DNA of 64,000 bases from Mycobacteroides sp. CBMA 271 (GCF_009729205.1 NZ_VTHB01000005.1:419919-483918); one strand, 5' to 3'; positions 9,416-19,347 are shown, counted from the first letter of the stretch. Notes: a model not told the origin generated them from the sequence alone. Numbers and translations are program-made.

Positions 9416-9508
9416 CAGCACTCCTCTCGTGTGCATCAAAACATGCGCATTTCTGTGTGAAGTTTACTACCGAAACCCCCATGTAGAAGCGCTAACACCA
9501 AGGCGTGT

Positions 9509-9538
9509 TGACGAATCTATCGGCGATAGCGCTAATCT
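9509..9538 (+). promoter_or_regulatory. predicted sigma-A-type promoter before the amidohydrolase
   Basis: TTGACG (9509-9514) and TAATCT (9533-9538), spaced by 18 bases, form a plausible -35/-10 pair upstream of the amidohydrolase. The octamer AGCGCTAA occurs at 9488-9495 and again at 9528-9535, 40 bases apart and overlapping the -10 region, so it is a candidate GntR operator. This is reading by eye only. Confidence 0.35.
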
Positions 9539-9595
9539 TGCCTATAGAATTGTGAGACGCAGGTCACCGACCGCTGGATCAGGGAGAGAGTCAAC

Positions 9596-10669
9596 GTGAT
9601 GGATGTGAATGTGGATGCCGAGGGGTTGCAACCCGCCGCTAGCGGCGGGTTGGTAGATATCCATACTCATGCGATCGCGCCGTCGCTGCCGGATCTGGAG
9701 ACGCTCTTCCCGTGGGGACATTGGCCATCGGTGCAGATGCACACGTCAACGACGGCCCAGATCCAGGTCGGTGGTCGCCCATACCGTGAGATCGACGATC
9801 GGTGTTGGTCTGCGGAACGTCGGATTGCCGATATGGACGCCGACGGCGTTGCGGTGCAGCTGGTCTCACCGACACCGATCACGTTCTGTCACGACGCGCC
9901 GGTGCAGGGCGCCATCGCGCTGGCGCAGGCACAGAACGACTTTCTCGCTGATCTGACGGGACGGTTCCCAGACCGTCTCGCGGCCCTGGGTGCGGTGCCC
10001 ATGCAGGATCCAAGGGCGGCGGTAGCCGAGATGGAACGTGCGATGAGCCAGTTGGGCTTTCGCGGTGTCGAGATCGGCACCCGCGTGGGCGACCGCGAAT
10101 TGTCCCACCCAGACTTCGATGAGTTCTTCAGCGCAGCAGCTGAACTCGATGCTTTCGTACTCATTCATCCGGCAGACAACATGCTCGACGCCAGGCTGAC
10201 GTCGCTGGTGATGAGTTTCGGGGTGGGCATGCCCTCTGAGACAGGGATGGCCGCGGCCGAACTTCTGAGCAGTGGAGCATTCGAACGTCGCCCTGCGGTG
10301 CATCTATGCCTGGCCCATGGTGGCGGGACGCTGCCCTGGCTGTTGCCGCGCTTAGATCGGGGCGCAATGCTGAAAGACCCGACGCTGCCCGCTGAACGGC
10401 TGCCCTCAGCCCTGGCCCGGAGGCTGTGCAGCGATTCGCTGACCTATGACGCCGAGAGCTTAGCCCTGGCGGTCCATCGATTTACCGCCGATCACGTGTT
10501 GTTCGGTAGCGACTATCCGTTCCCGGCCAAGGAAACCCCAGCCGGGGCGGTTCTGGCCGGGCCCACCGAACGCCTTGACACCGATATGTGCGCGGCTATC
10601 GGATGGCGCAACGCCTACGCATTGACCGGTCACCGATTTGCAGCGGATGGCTTAGGCCAACCCCGCTAG
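9596..10669 (+). CDS. amidohydrolase family 2 enzyme, ACMSD-like metal-dependent decarboxylase/hydrolase
   Basis: The 357-residue protein has the metal ligands of the amidohydrolase superfamily in ACMSD order: HTH near the N-terminus (VDIHTHAI), a His in VLIHPADN, a His in CLAHGGGTLPW and an Asp in LFGSDYPFP. ACMSD relatives decarboxylate aromatic acids or ring-cleavage semialdehydes. The start is GTG 9596, directly followed by an ATG at 9599, with a purine-rich AGGGAGAG upstream. It is followed after 35 bases by the extradiol dioxygenase, consistent with a decarboxylation step next to ring cleavage. The exact substrate is unknown. Confidence 0.85.
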   Translation: MMDVNVDAEGLQPAASGGLVDIHTHAIAPSLPDLETLFPWGHWPSVQMHTSTTAQIQVGGRPYREIDDRCWSAERRIADMDADGVAVQLVSPTPITFCHDAPVQGAIALAQAQNDFLADLTGRFPDRLAALGAVPMQDPRAAVAEMERAMSQLGFRGVEIGTRVGDRELSHPDFDEFFSAAAELDAFVLIHPADNMLDARLTSLVMSFGVGMPSETGMAAAELLSSGAFERRPAVHLCLAHGGGTLPWLLPRLDRGAMLKDPTLPAERLPSALARRLCSDSLTYDAESLALAVHRFTADHVLFGSDYPFPAKETPAGAVLAGPTERLDTDMCAAIGWRNAYALTGHRFAADGLGQPR

Positions 10670-10704
10670 CCGACATTCGACGAGACAACGAAGGAGACAC
10701 CATC

Positions 10705-11781
10705 ATGGCGCAGTTTCTGGGTCTGGGACTGACCCACTATCCGTTGCTAACCGTGCCCGATCCTCACATGGCTGATCTACTGCGCTGGACGCTGACCGAT
10801 CCTGGCATTCCCGAGGCTGAGAAGGACTCGTCGCATTGGCCAGAACTGATGCAACGTGAATGGGGCGACGATGGCGGGACGGCCGCAGCTGGCGGGCATC
10901 GCCATGAACTGCTCAAGGGGATGCGGCGCTGCCGCGAAGCACTGGATGCGTTCCAGCCCGATGTGGTCGTGGTGTGGGGCGATGACCAGTACGAGAATTT
11001 CCGTGAGGAAGTGGTACCGCCGTTCTGTGTGCTTGCCTATGGGCAAAGCGAAGTCGAGGCGTTCGCAGTCATGAACGAACGGGGAGTGCCGAATGTGTGG
11101 GGATTGCCCGACGACACCACGTTCACGCTGCGTGGAGACCAAGCGGGTGCACGCCAGTTGGCAAACGATCTGATCGAGGACGGCTTCGATATCGCCTACT
11201 CCTATCAGAAGCGTGAGGGAACGCATTTCCCGCACGCGATCGCCAACACCCAGCTGTTCTTGGACTACGCCCATGCAGGCCGACAGTTTCCGTATCCGAT
11301 TTTGCCGATCACAGTGAACTGCTACGGCCAGCACGCCATCGTGCGCCGCGGCGGGTTGGCCCGATTCGCCGAGATTCATGACGAACGACTGGACCCAGTA
11401 GGCCCATCACCGTCACGCTGCTACGCCCTCGGTGCCGCGGTGGCCCGGGCCTTGAATCACACCAACAAGAGGGTCGCCCTCGTTGCCTCCTCAAGCTGGT
11501 CACACGCCTTTCTCAATGACAAGGCGTGGCACCTGCGCCCGGACACTGACGCTGATCGCCGGCTCTACGATGCCTTCGTGCGCCGCGACTGGGCGACTTG
11601 GAATGGGACCGCCTCCCGAGACCTGGTGGATGCGGGGCAGCACGAGATGCTCAACTGGTTCTGCCTGGCTGGCGCCATGGAGGAATTGGGACTTGGACTG
11701 AGCTGGTCTTCTTTCGTGACCACCGATGTCTTCAACTCGAACAAGTGTTTCGCGGTGTTCAATGCTGCGGCACCAGCTTAA
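10705..11781 (+). CDS. class III (LigB-type) extradiol ring-cleavage dioxygenase
   Basis: The 358-residue protein fits the LigB fold: the metal ligand region GLTHYPLL near residue 10, DVVVVWGDDQYENF, a second His region EGTHFPHAI, PILPITVNCYGQ and a C-terminal VALVASSSWSHAF carrying a likely active-site His. The family uses Fe(II) to open catecholic rings with O2. The start at 10705 has AAGGAG 9 bases upstream; the reading frame continues upstream inside the amidohydrolase gene but without a ribosome site. It probably forms an operon with the amidohydrolase. Substrate (protocatechuate-like, catechol-like or aminophenol-like) cannot be told from sequence. Confidence 0.85.
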   Translation: MAQFLGLGLTHYPLLTVPDPHMADLLRWTLTDPGIPEAEKDSSHWPELMQREWGDDGGTAAAGGHRHELLKGMRRCREALDAFQPDVVVVWGDDQYENFREEVVPPFCVLAYGQSEVEAFAVMNERGVPNVWGLPDDTTFTLRGDQAGARQLANDLIEDGFDIAYSYQKREGTHFPHAIANTQLFLDYAHAGRQFPYPILPITVNCYGQHAIVRRGGLARFAEIHDERLDPVGPSPSRCYALGAAVARALNHTNKRVALVASSSWSHAFLNDKAWHLRPDTDADRRLYDAFVRRDWATWNGTASRDLVDAGQHEMLNWFCLAGAMEELGLGLSWSSFVTTDVFNSNKCFAVFNAAAPA

Positions 11782-11923
11782 ACACCATGGGTACGGCAGC
11801 CGCGAACGGGACTGTCCCGGGTCTTGAGTCTTTGCTGGCAGCGGGGGAGACTAGAGGTTCGGAGCCATCTGAAGATGAGGCCATCCATAGTCGGTCGGAC
11901 TGGCTCCGCGAAGGAGTACGGCG

Positions 11924-12904
11924 ATGACAGGTGTCAGCCCCGCAATCGCGCAGCATGCTGTGCACACCGATGACCTTGATTGTGTCCGAGAAGCCGTGAC
12001 GAACGCCATCACCACCCACCGGCTCGACCGGCTCGGCCAGGAGGACGTGAACGCCCGATTCAGCGCGGTGCAGATCAACAACCTCGGCGTGATGCGACTG
12101 AAATACGGCACCGCAATCAGGATCGAGGCCGATGCTCCTAAGTTGCCGTTTCACCTGATCCAAGTGCCGGTGCGCGGCAGCGCGGTTATCGTCTCGGGCC
12201 GCGAGGAGATGACCTCAACCTCCGACATCGCTTCTGTGCTCGATCCCCGGCGGCACTGCTCGATGCAGTGGGCGCCGGAGTGCACGCAGGTCATCGTGCG
12301 CGTTGACGACGCGCACCTGCAGCGACATCTCCAATCACTTATCGGGCGGCCAGCATCTGAGCCACTTCGATTCGAACTCGCGATGGATCTGCGATCGAGT
12401 CGCGGCCGGAGCTGGCGTGCCGCACTCGACCTGCTGTTAACTGAAATGCAGCGCCCAGGAGGGCTTTTGGAGCACCCGCTGCTGGAGTCGCAACTCGAGT
12501 CCGTCTTGTTGACCGGACTGCTCCTCGCACATCGACACAACTACAGCGCGGCGCTGCGAGCTCAACAGCACCCAGCAGCTCCGCGCCCGATCAAGAGCAC
12601 TCTGGAACGCATCGAGAAGCACCCGGAATTTCCCCTGACCATCGAAAAACTCGCCAATGACGCGGGTGTCAGCGTGCGGGCTCTGCAGCAGGGGTTTCAC
12701 GACCTGGTGGGCTGTTCGCCGATGGCCTACCTACGGGAGGTTCGTCTCAACCGGGCCCGCGACGCCCTCGCCAGCGCCGATCCTCGATCGGGAGCCAGCG
12801 TCACCGACATCGCGCTGGACTGGGGCTTCATGCACTTGGGACGTTTCTCGGTGGAGTACCGCAGACGTTTCGGCGAGTCTCCTTCCCAGACCTTAAGGCG
12901 CTGA
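11924..12904 (+). CDS. AraC-family activator, likely regulator of the catabolic promoters
   Basis: The 326-residue protein has an N-terminal AraC-binding-like domain (about residues 40-190) and a C-terminal AraC DNA-binding region. The first HTH is LTIEKLANDAGVSVRALQQG, and the second contains VTDIALDWGFMHLGRFSVEY, ending with GESPSQTLRR. The start is preceded by GAAGGAGTACGGCG. It sits just upstream of the Rieske oxygenase and of the first of three identical-geometry direct-repeat operators, so it is the best candidate for the protein that binds them. Confidence 0.88.
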   Translation: MTGVSPAIAQHAVHTDDLDCVREAVTNAITTHRLDRLGQEDVNARFSAVQINNLGVMRLKYGTAIRIEADAPKLPFHLIQVPVRGSAVIVSGREEMTSTSDIASVLDPRRHCSMQWAPECTQVIVRVDDAHLQRHLQSLIGRPASEPLRFELAMDLRSSRGRSWRAALDLLLTEMQRPGGLLEHPLLESQLESVLLTGLLLAHRHNYSAALRAQQHPAAPRPIKSTLERIEKHPEFPLTIEKLANDAGVSVRALQQGFHDLVGCSPMAYLREVRLNRARDALASADPRSGASVTDIALDWGFMHLGRFSVEYRRRFGESPSQTLRR

Positions 12905-13011
12905 CCAGCCCCCTCTTGTCGCCTAGTTGGATCACACCGGTCCACGGCATTCACTGTTATAGCGAGCCCCAAAGGTGCTGGCCTCGCGCGCTTTCGGGTC
13001 TGCGACAGCAT

Positions 13012-13065
13012 CTGGACAACCGCAGCGCTGGGCGGATAGTGCCACTCGCAAACACGTCATAGCGT
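13012..13065 (+). promoter_or_regulatory. direct-repeat activator site and promoter for the Rieske oxygenase operon
   Basis: Half-sites CTGGACAACC (13012-13021) and GCGGATAGTG (13032-13041) start 20 bases apart. The TANNNT hexamer TAGCGT (13060-13065) starts 28 bases after the second half-site. The same two spacings occur before the hydratase operon and the SDR/StyA operon. The second half-site covers the expected -35 position, as for class II AraC activation. Confidence 0.65.
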
Positions 13066-13175
13066 CGTACGTGGCAAGGCGACCTGTGGGAAGCCGCCCG
13101 GATCTTCTTCCGGTGGCTCTGAGACACCGGCCGACCGGGAATCAACCCAACCCGACGAGAAACTTGGAGAAATTC

Positions 13176-14483
13176 GTGACAGCACGACAGCTGACAGCGG
13201 ATGACATCGACGCCTTAGTGCTGCCCGACCGAATTCATGGCAAGGCGCTGACCGACCCCGCGATCTTTGACGCGGAGATGGAGATCATCTTCGAGCGCGG
13301 TTGGGCCTATATCGGACACGAAAGCGAGGTTCCCAATCCTGGGGACTTCCGCACCAGCTTCATCGGTCGCCAACCCATCATCTTCTCCCGCGATGCTGCT
13401 GGCGAGATCCATGTGGTGATGAACCGCTGCACCCATCGAGCCGCGATCCTATGCACGGAAGAGTCGGGCAACACCCGAACGTTCCGCTGCCCATACCATC
13501 TGTGGACCTTCCGAAACTCCGGCAAGCTAATCGGCGTTCCCTACCCGGACGGCTATGGCCCGGACTTTCGCAAATCTGACTTTGATCTGCCCAAGCCGCC
13601 CAGGGTGGGTTTCTACCGCGGCTTCATCTTCGCCAGCTTGGCCGAAGATGGCCCAGGCATCGACGAGCATCTGGGCCCGCTGGTCAAAGAGCAGATCGAT
13701 TTGTTCCTGGACCTCTCGCCCCTTGGCGAAATTGAGTGCCGTGCCGGAGTAAACCGGTTCTATTTCAGAGGCAATTGGAAGTTGCAGCTCGACAACACCG
13801 CCGACTTCTACCACGTCAACCTGCTGCATCGATCTCTGCTCGATGTGCTCGCCGAGCAGCAGGGCATCGACATCAGTGAGGTCAGCAGCGAGACATCGGA
13901 AGCCCGCAACGTCTACCTCGGTAGTGGGCATTCGATGATGGATATCAGGCCCTACAACCGGCTGCACCATGATTCGGTCCGCGACCACGTGCTGCGCGGT
14001 GGTGGACCGCAAGGTGACTACATCCAGTCGCTCAAGGATAACCACGGCGAGGAACGGGCAGACGAGCTCATGATGGCTGGGGGTAGCCACATGGGGGTAT
14101 GGCCCAACCTAGGCGTCCTCTCGGGCATGGTTCGGAGGCTGCGCCCGATCAGCGTCGATCTGACCGAAGTCATCCTCACTCCGGCGCTACTCAAAGGCGT
14201 GCCCGATGCGGTCAACACCGCCCGGCTGCGTGGACATGAGGGGTTCTTCCCGCCGGCAGGCATGGGCGGCAGCGACGACCAGGACGTCTTCGAGCGCATC
14301 CAGATGGGCCTGGCCGCCAATGTCAACCCGTGGCTATACCTGGGACGCGGTATGCATCGAGAAACGCACCATGAAGACGGTTCCGTCACAGCGCAAGTCA
14401 CCGACGAAGCGAACGCGCGCGGCCTGTATCACTACTGGCGCGACGTGCTGTCGAAGAATGTCCACGACACGATCGGAGTCTGA
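13176..14483 (+). CDS. aromatic ring-hydroxylating dioxygenase, alpha subunit (Rieske)
   Basis: The 435-residue catalytic subunit has a Rieske [2Fe-2S] site made by Cys85, His87, Cys105 and His108 (CTHRAA and CPYHLW) and a mononuclear iron site at DFYHVNLLH (His213, His218) with Asp210 or Asp206 nearby. With the beta subunit and the reductase at 22764 it should form a two-component oxygenase that dihydroxylates an aromatic ring. The GTG start at 13176 has GGAG 8 bases upstream; the longer frame would include the promoter. The operon continues with the beta subunit and the hydrolase fusion. The substrate is unknown; benzoate, anthranilate or salicylate oxygenase-like roles are possible. Confidence 0.9.
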   Translation: MTARQLTADDIDALVLPDRIHGKALTDPAIFDAEMEIIFERGWAYIGHESEVPNPGDFRTSFIGRQPIIFSRDAAGEIHVVMNRCTHRAAILCTEESGNTRTFRCPYHLWTFRNSGKLIGVPYPDGYGPDFRKSDFDLPKPPRVGFYRGFIFASLAEDGPGIDEHLGPLVKEQIDLFLDLSPLGEIECRAGVNRFYFRGNWKLQLDNTADFYHVNLLHRSLLDVLAEQQGIDISEVSSETSEARNVYLGSGHSMMDIRPYNRLHHDSVRDHVLRGGGPQGDYIQSLKDNHGEERADELMMAGGSHMGVWPNLGVLSGMVRRLRPISVDLTEVILTPALLKGVPDAVNTARLRGHEGFFPPAGMGGSDDQDVFERIQMGLAANVNPWLYLGRGMHRETHHEDGSVTAQVTDEANARGLYHYWRDVLSKNVHDTIGV

Positions 14484-14486
14484 GAA

Positions 14487-14969
14487 ATGACGATGATGCT
14501 CGGGATCGAGCAGGTGCGCCAGTTCCTCTATCGCGAAGCGCGACTGCTCGACCAAAGCCGCTACACCGAATGGATGGCGTTATGGGCTCCGGAAGCCGAA
14601 TACTGGGTGCCCTGCAACGATGGTGACAACGATCCGCTTAAGCACATTGCGATCGCCTACCTCGATCGCAAGGGCTTGGAAGGTCGCATCATGCGGCTCA
14701 ACAGCGGCCAGGCCTATGCCCAAGATCCTCCATCGCGGATGAGCCGGATCCTGGCCAATATCGAGATAGAAGACGACGCAAACCCAGACACGATCGCCGT
14801 CTATGCGAACTTCAACCTCACCGAGCTGCGCCGCCATGAGCAGCACACCTTCGCCGGCCGGTACGAGTACATGTTGACCGCAAACGACGATTCCTGGCTG
14901 ATCGCGCGCAAGAAGGCCACGTTGATCAACGCCGACGAACCTATCGCCAATCTCAGCTTCTTCTTGTAG
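14487..14969 (+). CDS. aromatic ring-hydroxylating dioxygenase, beta subunit
   Basis: The 160-residue NTF2-fold small subunit begins 3 bases after the alpha-subunit stop. Typical features are the N-terminal helix FLYREARLLDQSRYTEWMALW, the acidic YWVPCNDGD segment and the RMSRILANIEI and YEYML strands. The beta subunit is structural in alpha3beta3 oxygenases and helps set the shape of the active site. Two further in-frame ATGs lie within three codons, so the exact start is uncertain. Tight spacing shows translational coupling to the alpha subunit. Confidence 0.9.
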   Translation: MTMMLGIEQVRQFLYREARLLDQSRYTEWMALWAPEAEYWVPCNDGDNDPLKHIAIAYLDRKGLEGRIMRLNSGQAYAQDPPSRMSRILANIEIEDDANPDTIAVYANFNLTELRRHEQHTFAGRYEYMLTANDDSWLIARKKATLINADEPIANLSFFL

Positions 14970-15002
14970 CGCGGCAGGTCTTACAGTGAAAAGAGGTCAA
15001 CA

Positions 15003-16307
15003 ATGAGCGAATACGTCGATGTGGCGATTGAGGATGGCCGCGTGCTGCGGGCCTACGTTGCTACGCCGAGTAGAGGTTCGGGCCCCGGTATCGTTCTGCT
15101 GCACGAGGTCTGGGGTCTCACCGACGCAATCCGTCAGCACGCTGATCTGTTGGCAGAGGAGGGCTACGTCGTCGTAGTCCCGGATCTGTATTGGCGGGTA
15201 GCGCCGAGCGCCGAACCGGGCGATGACGCCGCAGCACCGCAACAACAGTCCGACCTATACCGATCGTTGGACATCGACCGCTCTGTCGGCGATGTGGTGC
15301 GCATCGTGCAGTACCTGCGGGCGCGACCTGAACATGTCGGAAAGGTCGCCGCCGTCGGCTACTGCATGGGTGGCCTATTGGCGGTGCTAACGGCCGCGCG
15401 TACCCGGATCGACTGCGGCGTGAGTTTCTACCCCCTCGACCTAGACCGCCATCTGCAGGAGTTGATGGAAATCTCAATTCCCTTCGGGCTGCATCTTGCC
15501 GGCGACGACGAACACAGTTCAGAGGCAGCGCAGGCCGCCGTGGCAGCGGCCGCCGACGGGCATGATTCCGTGTCCGTTGACATCTACGAGGGCGCGCGGC
15601 ATCTGTTCGCCAACCCGCAACAGCCCGGCTACGATGTGCGGGCCACCGATCTCGGATTCGCTCGCATGATCGAACTCCTCAGGGCCACAATGGGACCCCA
15701 CTATGACCTCAACGCGCTATGGGATGAACATCTGCGGCTGGAATTCGAAACCAAGGACGCCGGCGCGACGCTGACCACCATGGTCAGCGAGCCCTACGTG
15801 AATCACATCCCCACCATGACCGGCGGCACAGGGTTCGAACTGCTCGCCCGCTTCTACAAGTATCACTTCGTCGACCACAACCCCGAACAACGGGTCATTC
15901 CCATCTCGCGCACCGTCGGGCCGACCCGGGTTGTCGATGAATTCGTTGCCTGCCTGACTCACGATCGCGAAATACCTTGGCTTCTACCAGGTGTCGCGCC
16001 GACCGGGAAGTACGTGGAAATCCCGATCGTGTCTGTCGTCGGGTTCCGCGGCGACAAGCTGCACCATGAGCACATTTATTGGGATCAAGCTTCGCTGCTG
16101 GTCCAACTGGGGCTGCTCGGCACGGACCTGCCCGTAGCCGGAGTCGAAGTGGCCCGAAAGGCGCTCGACGAGACGCTGCCATCCAACGAGCTCATGGCCG
16201 CCGACTGGGCAAGCAGCGAAGGTCTGCCGATTCCGTCTCGTTCACCCTCGCCGCCGTCGGCAGACAGTGCATCATCGCGCTCAGCGAAACCTGCACGCCG
16301 CCACTGA
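15003..16307 (+). CDS. dienelactone hydrolase-like domain fused to an NTF2/SnoaL-like domain
   Basis: The 434-residue protein has two parts. Residues 1-225 are a dienelactone hydrolase-type alpha/beta hydrolase with nucleophile Cys121 (GYCMGG), an acid in AGDDEH and His in EGARHLF. Residues about 235-400 form an NTF2-like domain (LWDEHLRLEFETKDAGATL, HIPTMTGGTGFELLARFYKYHF). The last 35 residues are Ser/Pro/Ala-rich and low complexity. Such fusions may channel an unstable ring-cleavage product between two sites, but this is inference. It is the third gene of the Rieske operon, with AGAGG 7 bases before the ATG. The fusion may have been overlooked if annotated only by its first domain. Confidence 0.82.
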   Translation: MSEYVDVAIEDGRVLRAYVATPSRGSGPGIVLLHEVWGLTDAIRQHADLLAEEGYVVVVPDLYWRVAPSAEPGDDAAAPQQQSDLYRSLDIDRSVGDVVRIVQYLRARPEHVGKVAAVGYCMGGLLAVLTAARTRIDCGVSFYPLDLDRHLQELMEISIPFGLHLAGDDEHSSEAAQAAVAAAADGHDSVSVDIYEGARHLFANPQQPGYDVRATDLGFARMIELLRATMGPHYDLNALWDEHLRLEFETKDAGATLTTMVSEPYVNHIPTMTGGTGFELLARFYKYHFVDHNPEQRVIPISRTVGPTRVVDEFVACLTHDREIPWLLPGVAPTGKYVEIPIVSVVGFRGDKLHHEHIYWDQASLLVQLGLLGTDLPVAGVEVARKALDETLPSNELMAADWASSEGLPIPSRSPSPPSADSASSRSAKPARRH

Positions 16308-16388
16308 GTATCTATCACTTGTCTCAGGCTGGAACGGGACCGCCACGGCCGCAGATGTGCATTCGTAGCACCTCGCACCGACAAGCCT

Positions 16389-16442
16389 GTGGACAACGCC
16401 CGCGTCGAGTGGATAGCGACTACCGACGCTCATCACTAACTT
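16389..16442 (+). promoter_or_regulatory. direct-repeat activator site and promoter for the lower-pathway operon
   Basis: Half-sites GTGGACAACG (16389-16398) and GTGGATAGCG (16409-16418) start 20 bases apart and are nearly the same sequence, making this the best copy of the repeat. TAACTT (16437-16442) starts 28 bases after the second half-site. The remaining leader of roughly 90 bases before the hydratase holds no gene. Confidence 0.7.
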
Positions 16443-16539
16443 CAATCACAATCCAGAACCATTCGCTTGCAACCGTGTTGACCACTGGGACGAAAATCGG
16501 CCCGCCGCACGCGACCAGCACTACGGAGGCCCCGCAGCC

Positions 16540-17355
16540 ATGAGCACCACCGAAATCGACACCAATCTCGTTGCCCTTGTCGCCGACCGCCTTGCCCAAG
16601 GCTTTCGGCTGCGCCAGATGGTGCCGCCGGTACGTGAACTGATCGGAGGCGAGGACATCGACCTCGCGTACGCCGTACAGCAAGAACTGACTCGGCGCAG
16701 GGAAGCGACCGGCGGCGTGGTCGTTGGCCGCAAGATCGGCCTGACGTCGCAAGCGGTGCAGCAGCAGCTCGGAGTTGACCAGCCTGACTTCGGAGTGCTG
16801 TTCGCCGATATGGATATCACTGGCGCAGAATCGATCCCACGCGGAAGGCTCTTGCAGCCCAAGGCTGAAGCGGAGATCGCCTTCATCCTGAAGGATGACC
16901 TCGCCGAGGGCGACCTCAATGCAGGCCAGGTTCGCGGCGCCATCGACTTCGCAGTGGCCGCACTCGAGATCGTCGATAGCCGCATCGCGGAATGGGATAT
17001 CACCATCACTGACACCATCGCAGACAACGCATCAAGCGGGCTGTTTGTGTTGGGCCATAAGCAACTGTCCGTCGACGACTTCGAACCACGCGATGTTCCG
17101 ATGCAGCTGTATGCGAACGATGTTCAGGTCTCGGAGGGCAGCGGAGCCGCTTGCCTGGGTGACCCACTCAACGCCTTAGCCTGGCTGGCGCGCACCGCCA
17201 GGCAGTACGGCCAGCCACTGCGTGCCGGGCAGATCATTCTGTCCGGAGCCCTCGGGCCGATGGTGGCGACACCACCAGGTACACACGTCCGCGCTGATAT
17301 CGGCGTACTGGGATCGGTGTCAGCAAATTTCCCCGCAAAGGAGCACTGTGGCTAA
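16540..17355 (+). CDS. mhpD: 2-hydroxypenta-2,4-dienoate hydratase (2-keto-4-pentenoate hydratase)
   Basis: The 271-residue member of the fumarylacetoacetate-hydrolase/hydratase fold adds water to 2-hydroxypentadienoate to give 4-hydroxy-2-oxovalerate. Conserved stretches include [30 protein letters not shown] and ALEIVDSRI, which place the divalent metal and substrate. It is the first gene of the operon; its stop overlaps the next gene's GTG by 8 bases, and the three genes form the standard meta-cleavage lower pathway. The gene name is by pathway role; bphH, dmpE or hsaE would be equivalent. Confidence 0.92.
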   Translation: MSTTEIDTNLVALVADRLAQGFRLRQMVPPVRELIGGEDIDLAYAVQQELTRRREATGGVVVGRKIGLTSQAVQQQLGVDQPDFGVLFADMDITGAESIPRGRLLQPKAEAEIAFILKDDLAEGDLNAGQVRGAIDFAVAALEIVDSRIAEWDITITDTIADNASSGLFVLGHKQLSVDDFEPRDVPMQLYANDVQVSEGSGAACLGDPLNALAWLARTARQYGQPLRAGQIILSGALGPMVATPPGTHVRADIGVLGSVSANFPAKEHCG

Positions 17356-18325
17356 GACACAAGTCGCGATTATCGGCTCGGGCAATATTGGCACCGACCT
17401 AATGATGAAAGTGATGCGCCTATCCGACACCCTGCAGGTCGGGGCGATGGTCGGCATCGATGCCGACTCGGACGGATTGGCTCGAGCTGTCCGGCTCAAA
17501 GTTCCGTCCACCCACCACGGTGTCAACGGACTGATCGCGTTGCCGAATTTCGGCGACATCGACATCATCTTCGATGCCACCTCGGCCAAGGCGCACATCG
17601 CCAATGCCGAAAAACTAAGACCCCACCGTAAGACACTCATTGACCTAACCCCTGCGGCGATCGGACCCTTCGTGGTGCCGCCGGTCAATCTCGAAGAGCA
17701 CCTCAACGCCGGCACCGACAACTTCAACATGGTCACCTGCGGCGGACAAGCAACCATCCCGATAGTCGCCGCCATCGCCGCGGTCACGCCGGTCCACTAC
17801 GCCGAAATCGTCGCCAGCATTGCGTCCCGCTCAGCGGGCCCGGGAACCCGGGCCAACATCGATGAATTCACCGAAACAACTTCCCGCGCAATTGAATTGG
17901 TCGGCGGGGCAGCGCACGGTAAAGCGATCATCATCCTCAATCCTGCTGAACCACCAATGATCATGCGCGATACCGTGTTCTGTTTGACTGGCGACGTCGA
18001 CCACGACTCGGTGAGAGCTTCGATCGCCAGCATGGCCATGCGAGTAGCACAGTATGTGCCCGGCTACCGTCTCAAGCAGGAAGTTCAGTTCACCCCAGTT
18101 GACCCTGTCGAGCCGATCCACACGTTGACGGCCCGCGCTGCGGATGAGGTAACCACTCGAGTTTCGGTGTTCCTTGAAGTCGAAGGCGCTGCACACTATT
18201 TGCCTGCCTACGCCGGCAACCTCGACATCATGACGTCTGCCGCGTTGCGCGTCGCCGATGCTATCGGCTCTCGAAACAAGTTGTTGCACAACAGTACAAC
18301 ATCATCAGCGGGGGTGATCCGATGA
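17348..18325 (+). CDS. mhpF: acetaldehyde dehydrogenase (acylating)
   Basis: The 325-residue enzyme oxidises acetaldehyde with CoA and NAD to acetyl-CoA. The Rossmann motif [10 protein letters not shown] lies at residues 8-17 and the catalytic Cys131 is in MVTCGGQA. The GTG start at 17348 lies inside the hydratase end and gives the expected N-terminus. It overlaps the aldolase by ATGA. Acylating dehydrogenases of this family form a complex with the aldolase that channels acetaldehyde, and the tight coupling agrees with this. Confidence 0.93.
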   Translation: MAKTQVAIIGSGNIGTDLMMKVMRLSDTLQVGAMVGIDADSDGLARAVRLKVPSTHHGVNGLIALPNFGDIDIIFDATSAKAHIANAEKLRPHRKTLIDLTPAAIGPFVVPPVNLEEHLNAGTDNFNMVTCGGQATIPIVAAIAAVTPVHYAEIVASIASRSAGPGTRANIDEFTETTSRAIELVGGAAHGKAIIILNPAEPPMIMRDTVFCLTGDVDHDSVRASIASMAMRVAQYVPGYRLKQEVQFTPVDPVEPIHTLTARAADEVTTRVSVFLEVEGAAHYLPAYAGNLDIMTSAALRVADAIGSRNKLLHNSTTSSAGVIR

Positions 18326-19347
18326 GCACCACCGTCTATGTGCAAGACGTCACTCTGCGTGACGGCATGCATGCTGTCCGGCATCGCATAAACCCTGCTG
18401 ACGTTGGCCGTATCGCCGCTGCGCTCGATGCCGCCGGCGTCGACGCCATCGAAGTCGCCCACGGCGACGGCCTGGCCGGAAGTTCGGTGAACTACGGTCC
18501 TGGCAGCCACACCGATTGGGAGTGGATCGAGGCGGCCGCCGCCAACATCGACCGTGCGGTGTTAACCACCTTGCTGTTACCTGGGATCGGCACCATCACC
18601 GAACTGCGGCGCGCCTACGACCTAGGAGTGCGGTCAGTGCGGATCGCAACTCACTGCACTGAGGCCGACATCTCCGCCCAGCACATCTCCACCGCCTGCG
18701 AACTGGGCATGGATGTCTCCGGGTTCCTGATGATGAGCCATATGGTGTCCGCCGCTGAGCTTGCGGCACAAGCGAAGCTGATGGAGACCTACGGCGCGAA
18801 CTGCGTATACGTCACCGATTCCGGAGGCCGTATCACGATGCGCGGGATGCGTGACCGTGTCCGCGCCTACCGGGACTCCTTGAACCCCGCCACGCAAATC
18901 GGCGTGCACGCTCATGAGAATCTGTCGTTGTCAGTGGCCAACAGCATCGTAGCCGTCGAGGAAGGGGTGACAAGGGTCGACGCATCCCTGGCGGGGCAGG
19001 GCGCTGGAGCCGGGAACTGCCCAATCGAACCTTTTGTCGCTGTGGCCAATCTTCTTGGATGGGAACATAACTGCGATCTATACGCACTTCAGGACGCCGC
19101 TGACGATCTGGTCCGACCATTGCGCGACCGGCCGGTCCAGGTTGACCGCGAGACACTAACTCTCGGCTACGCGGGCGTCTACTCCTCGTTTCTGCGGCAC
19201 GCCGAACGGGCCGCCGAGCGCTACGGAGTCGACGCCCGCGCGTTGTTGCTCGAAGTCGGTCGTCGGCGTCTGGTCGGTGGCCAAGAAGACATGATCGTCG
19301 ATATTGCCTTGGATATGAGCGGTCAGGCCGGCACCTCCGCATGCTGA
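18322..19347 (+). CDS. mhpE: 4-hydroxy-2-oxovalerate aldolase
   Basis: The 341-residue DmpG-type aldolase cleaves 4-hydroxy-2-oxovalerate into pyruvate and acetaldehyde. The catalytic Arg13-Asp14 pair with His17 is in [11 protein letters not shown], and the divalent-metal HxH is in [11 protein letters not shown]. The C-terminal region ends with the communication helix segment expected for contact with the dehydrogenase. Its ATG overlaps the previous stop. The gene ends the three-gene lower pathway; the next gene starts 85 bases later. Confidence 0.93.
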   Translation: MSTTVYVQDVTLRDGMHAVRHRINPADVGRIAAALDAAGVDAIEVAHGDGLAGSSVNYGPGSHTDWEWIEAAAANIDRAVLTTLLLPGIGTITELRRAYDLGVRSVRIATHCTEADISAQHISTACELGMDVSGFLMMSHMVSAAELAAQAKLMETYGANCVYVTDSGGRITMRGMRDRVRAYRDSLNPATQIGVHAHENLSLSVANSIVAVEEGVTRVDASLAGQGAGAGNCPIEPFVAVANLLGWEHNCDLYALQDAADDLVRPLRDRPVQVDRETLTLGYAGVYSSFLRHAERAAERYGVDARALLLEVGRRRLVGGQEDMIVDIALDMSGQAGTSAC

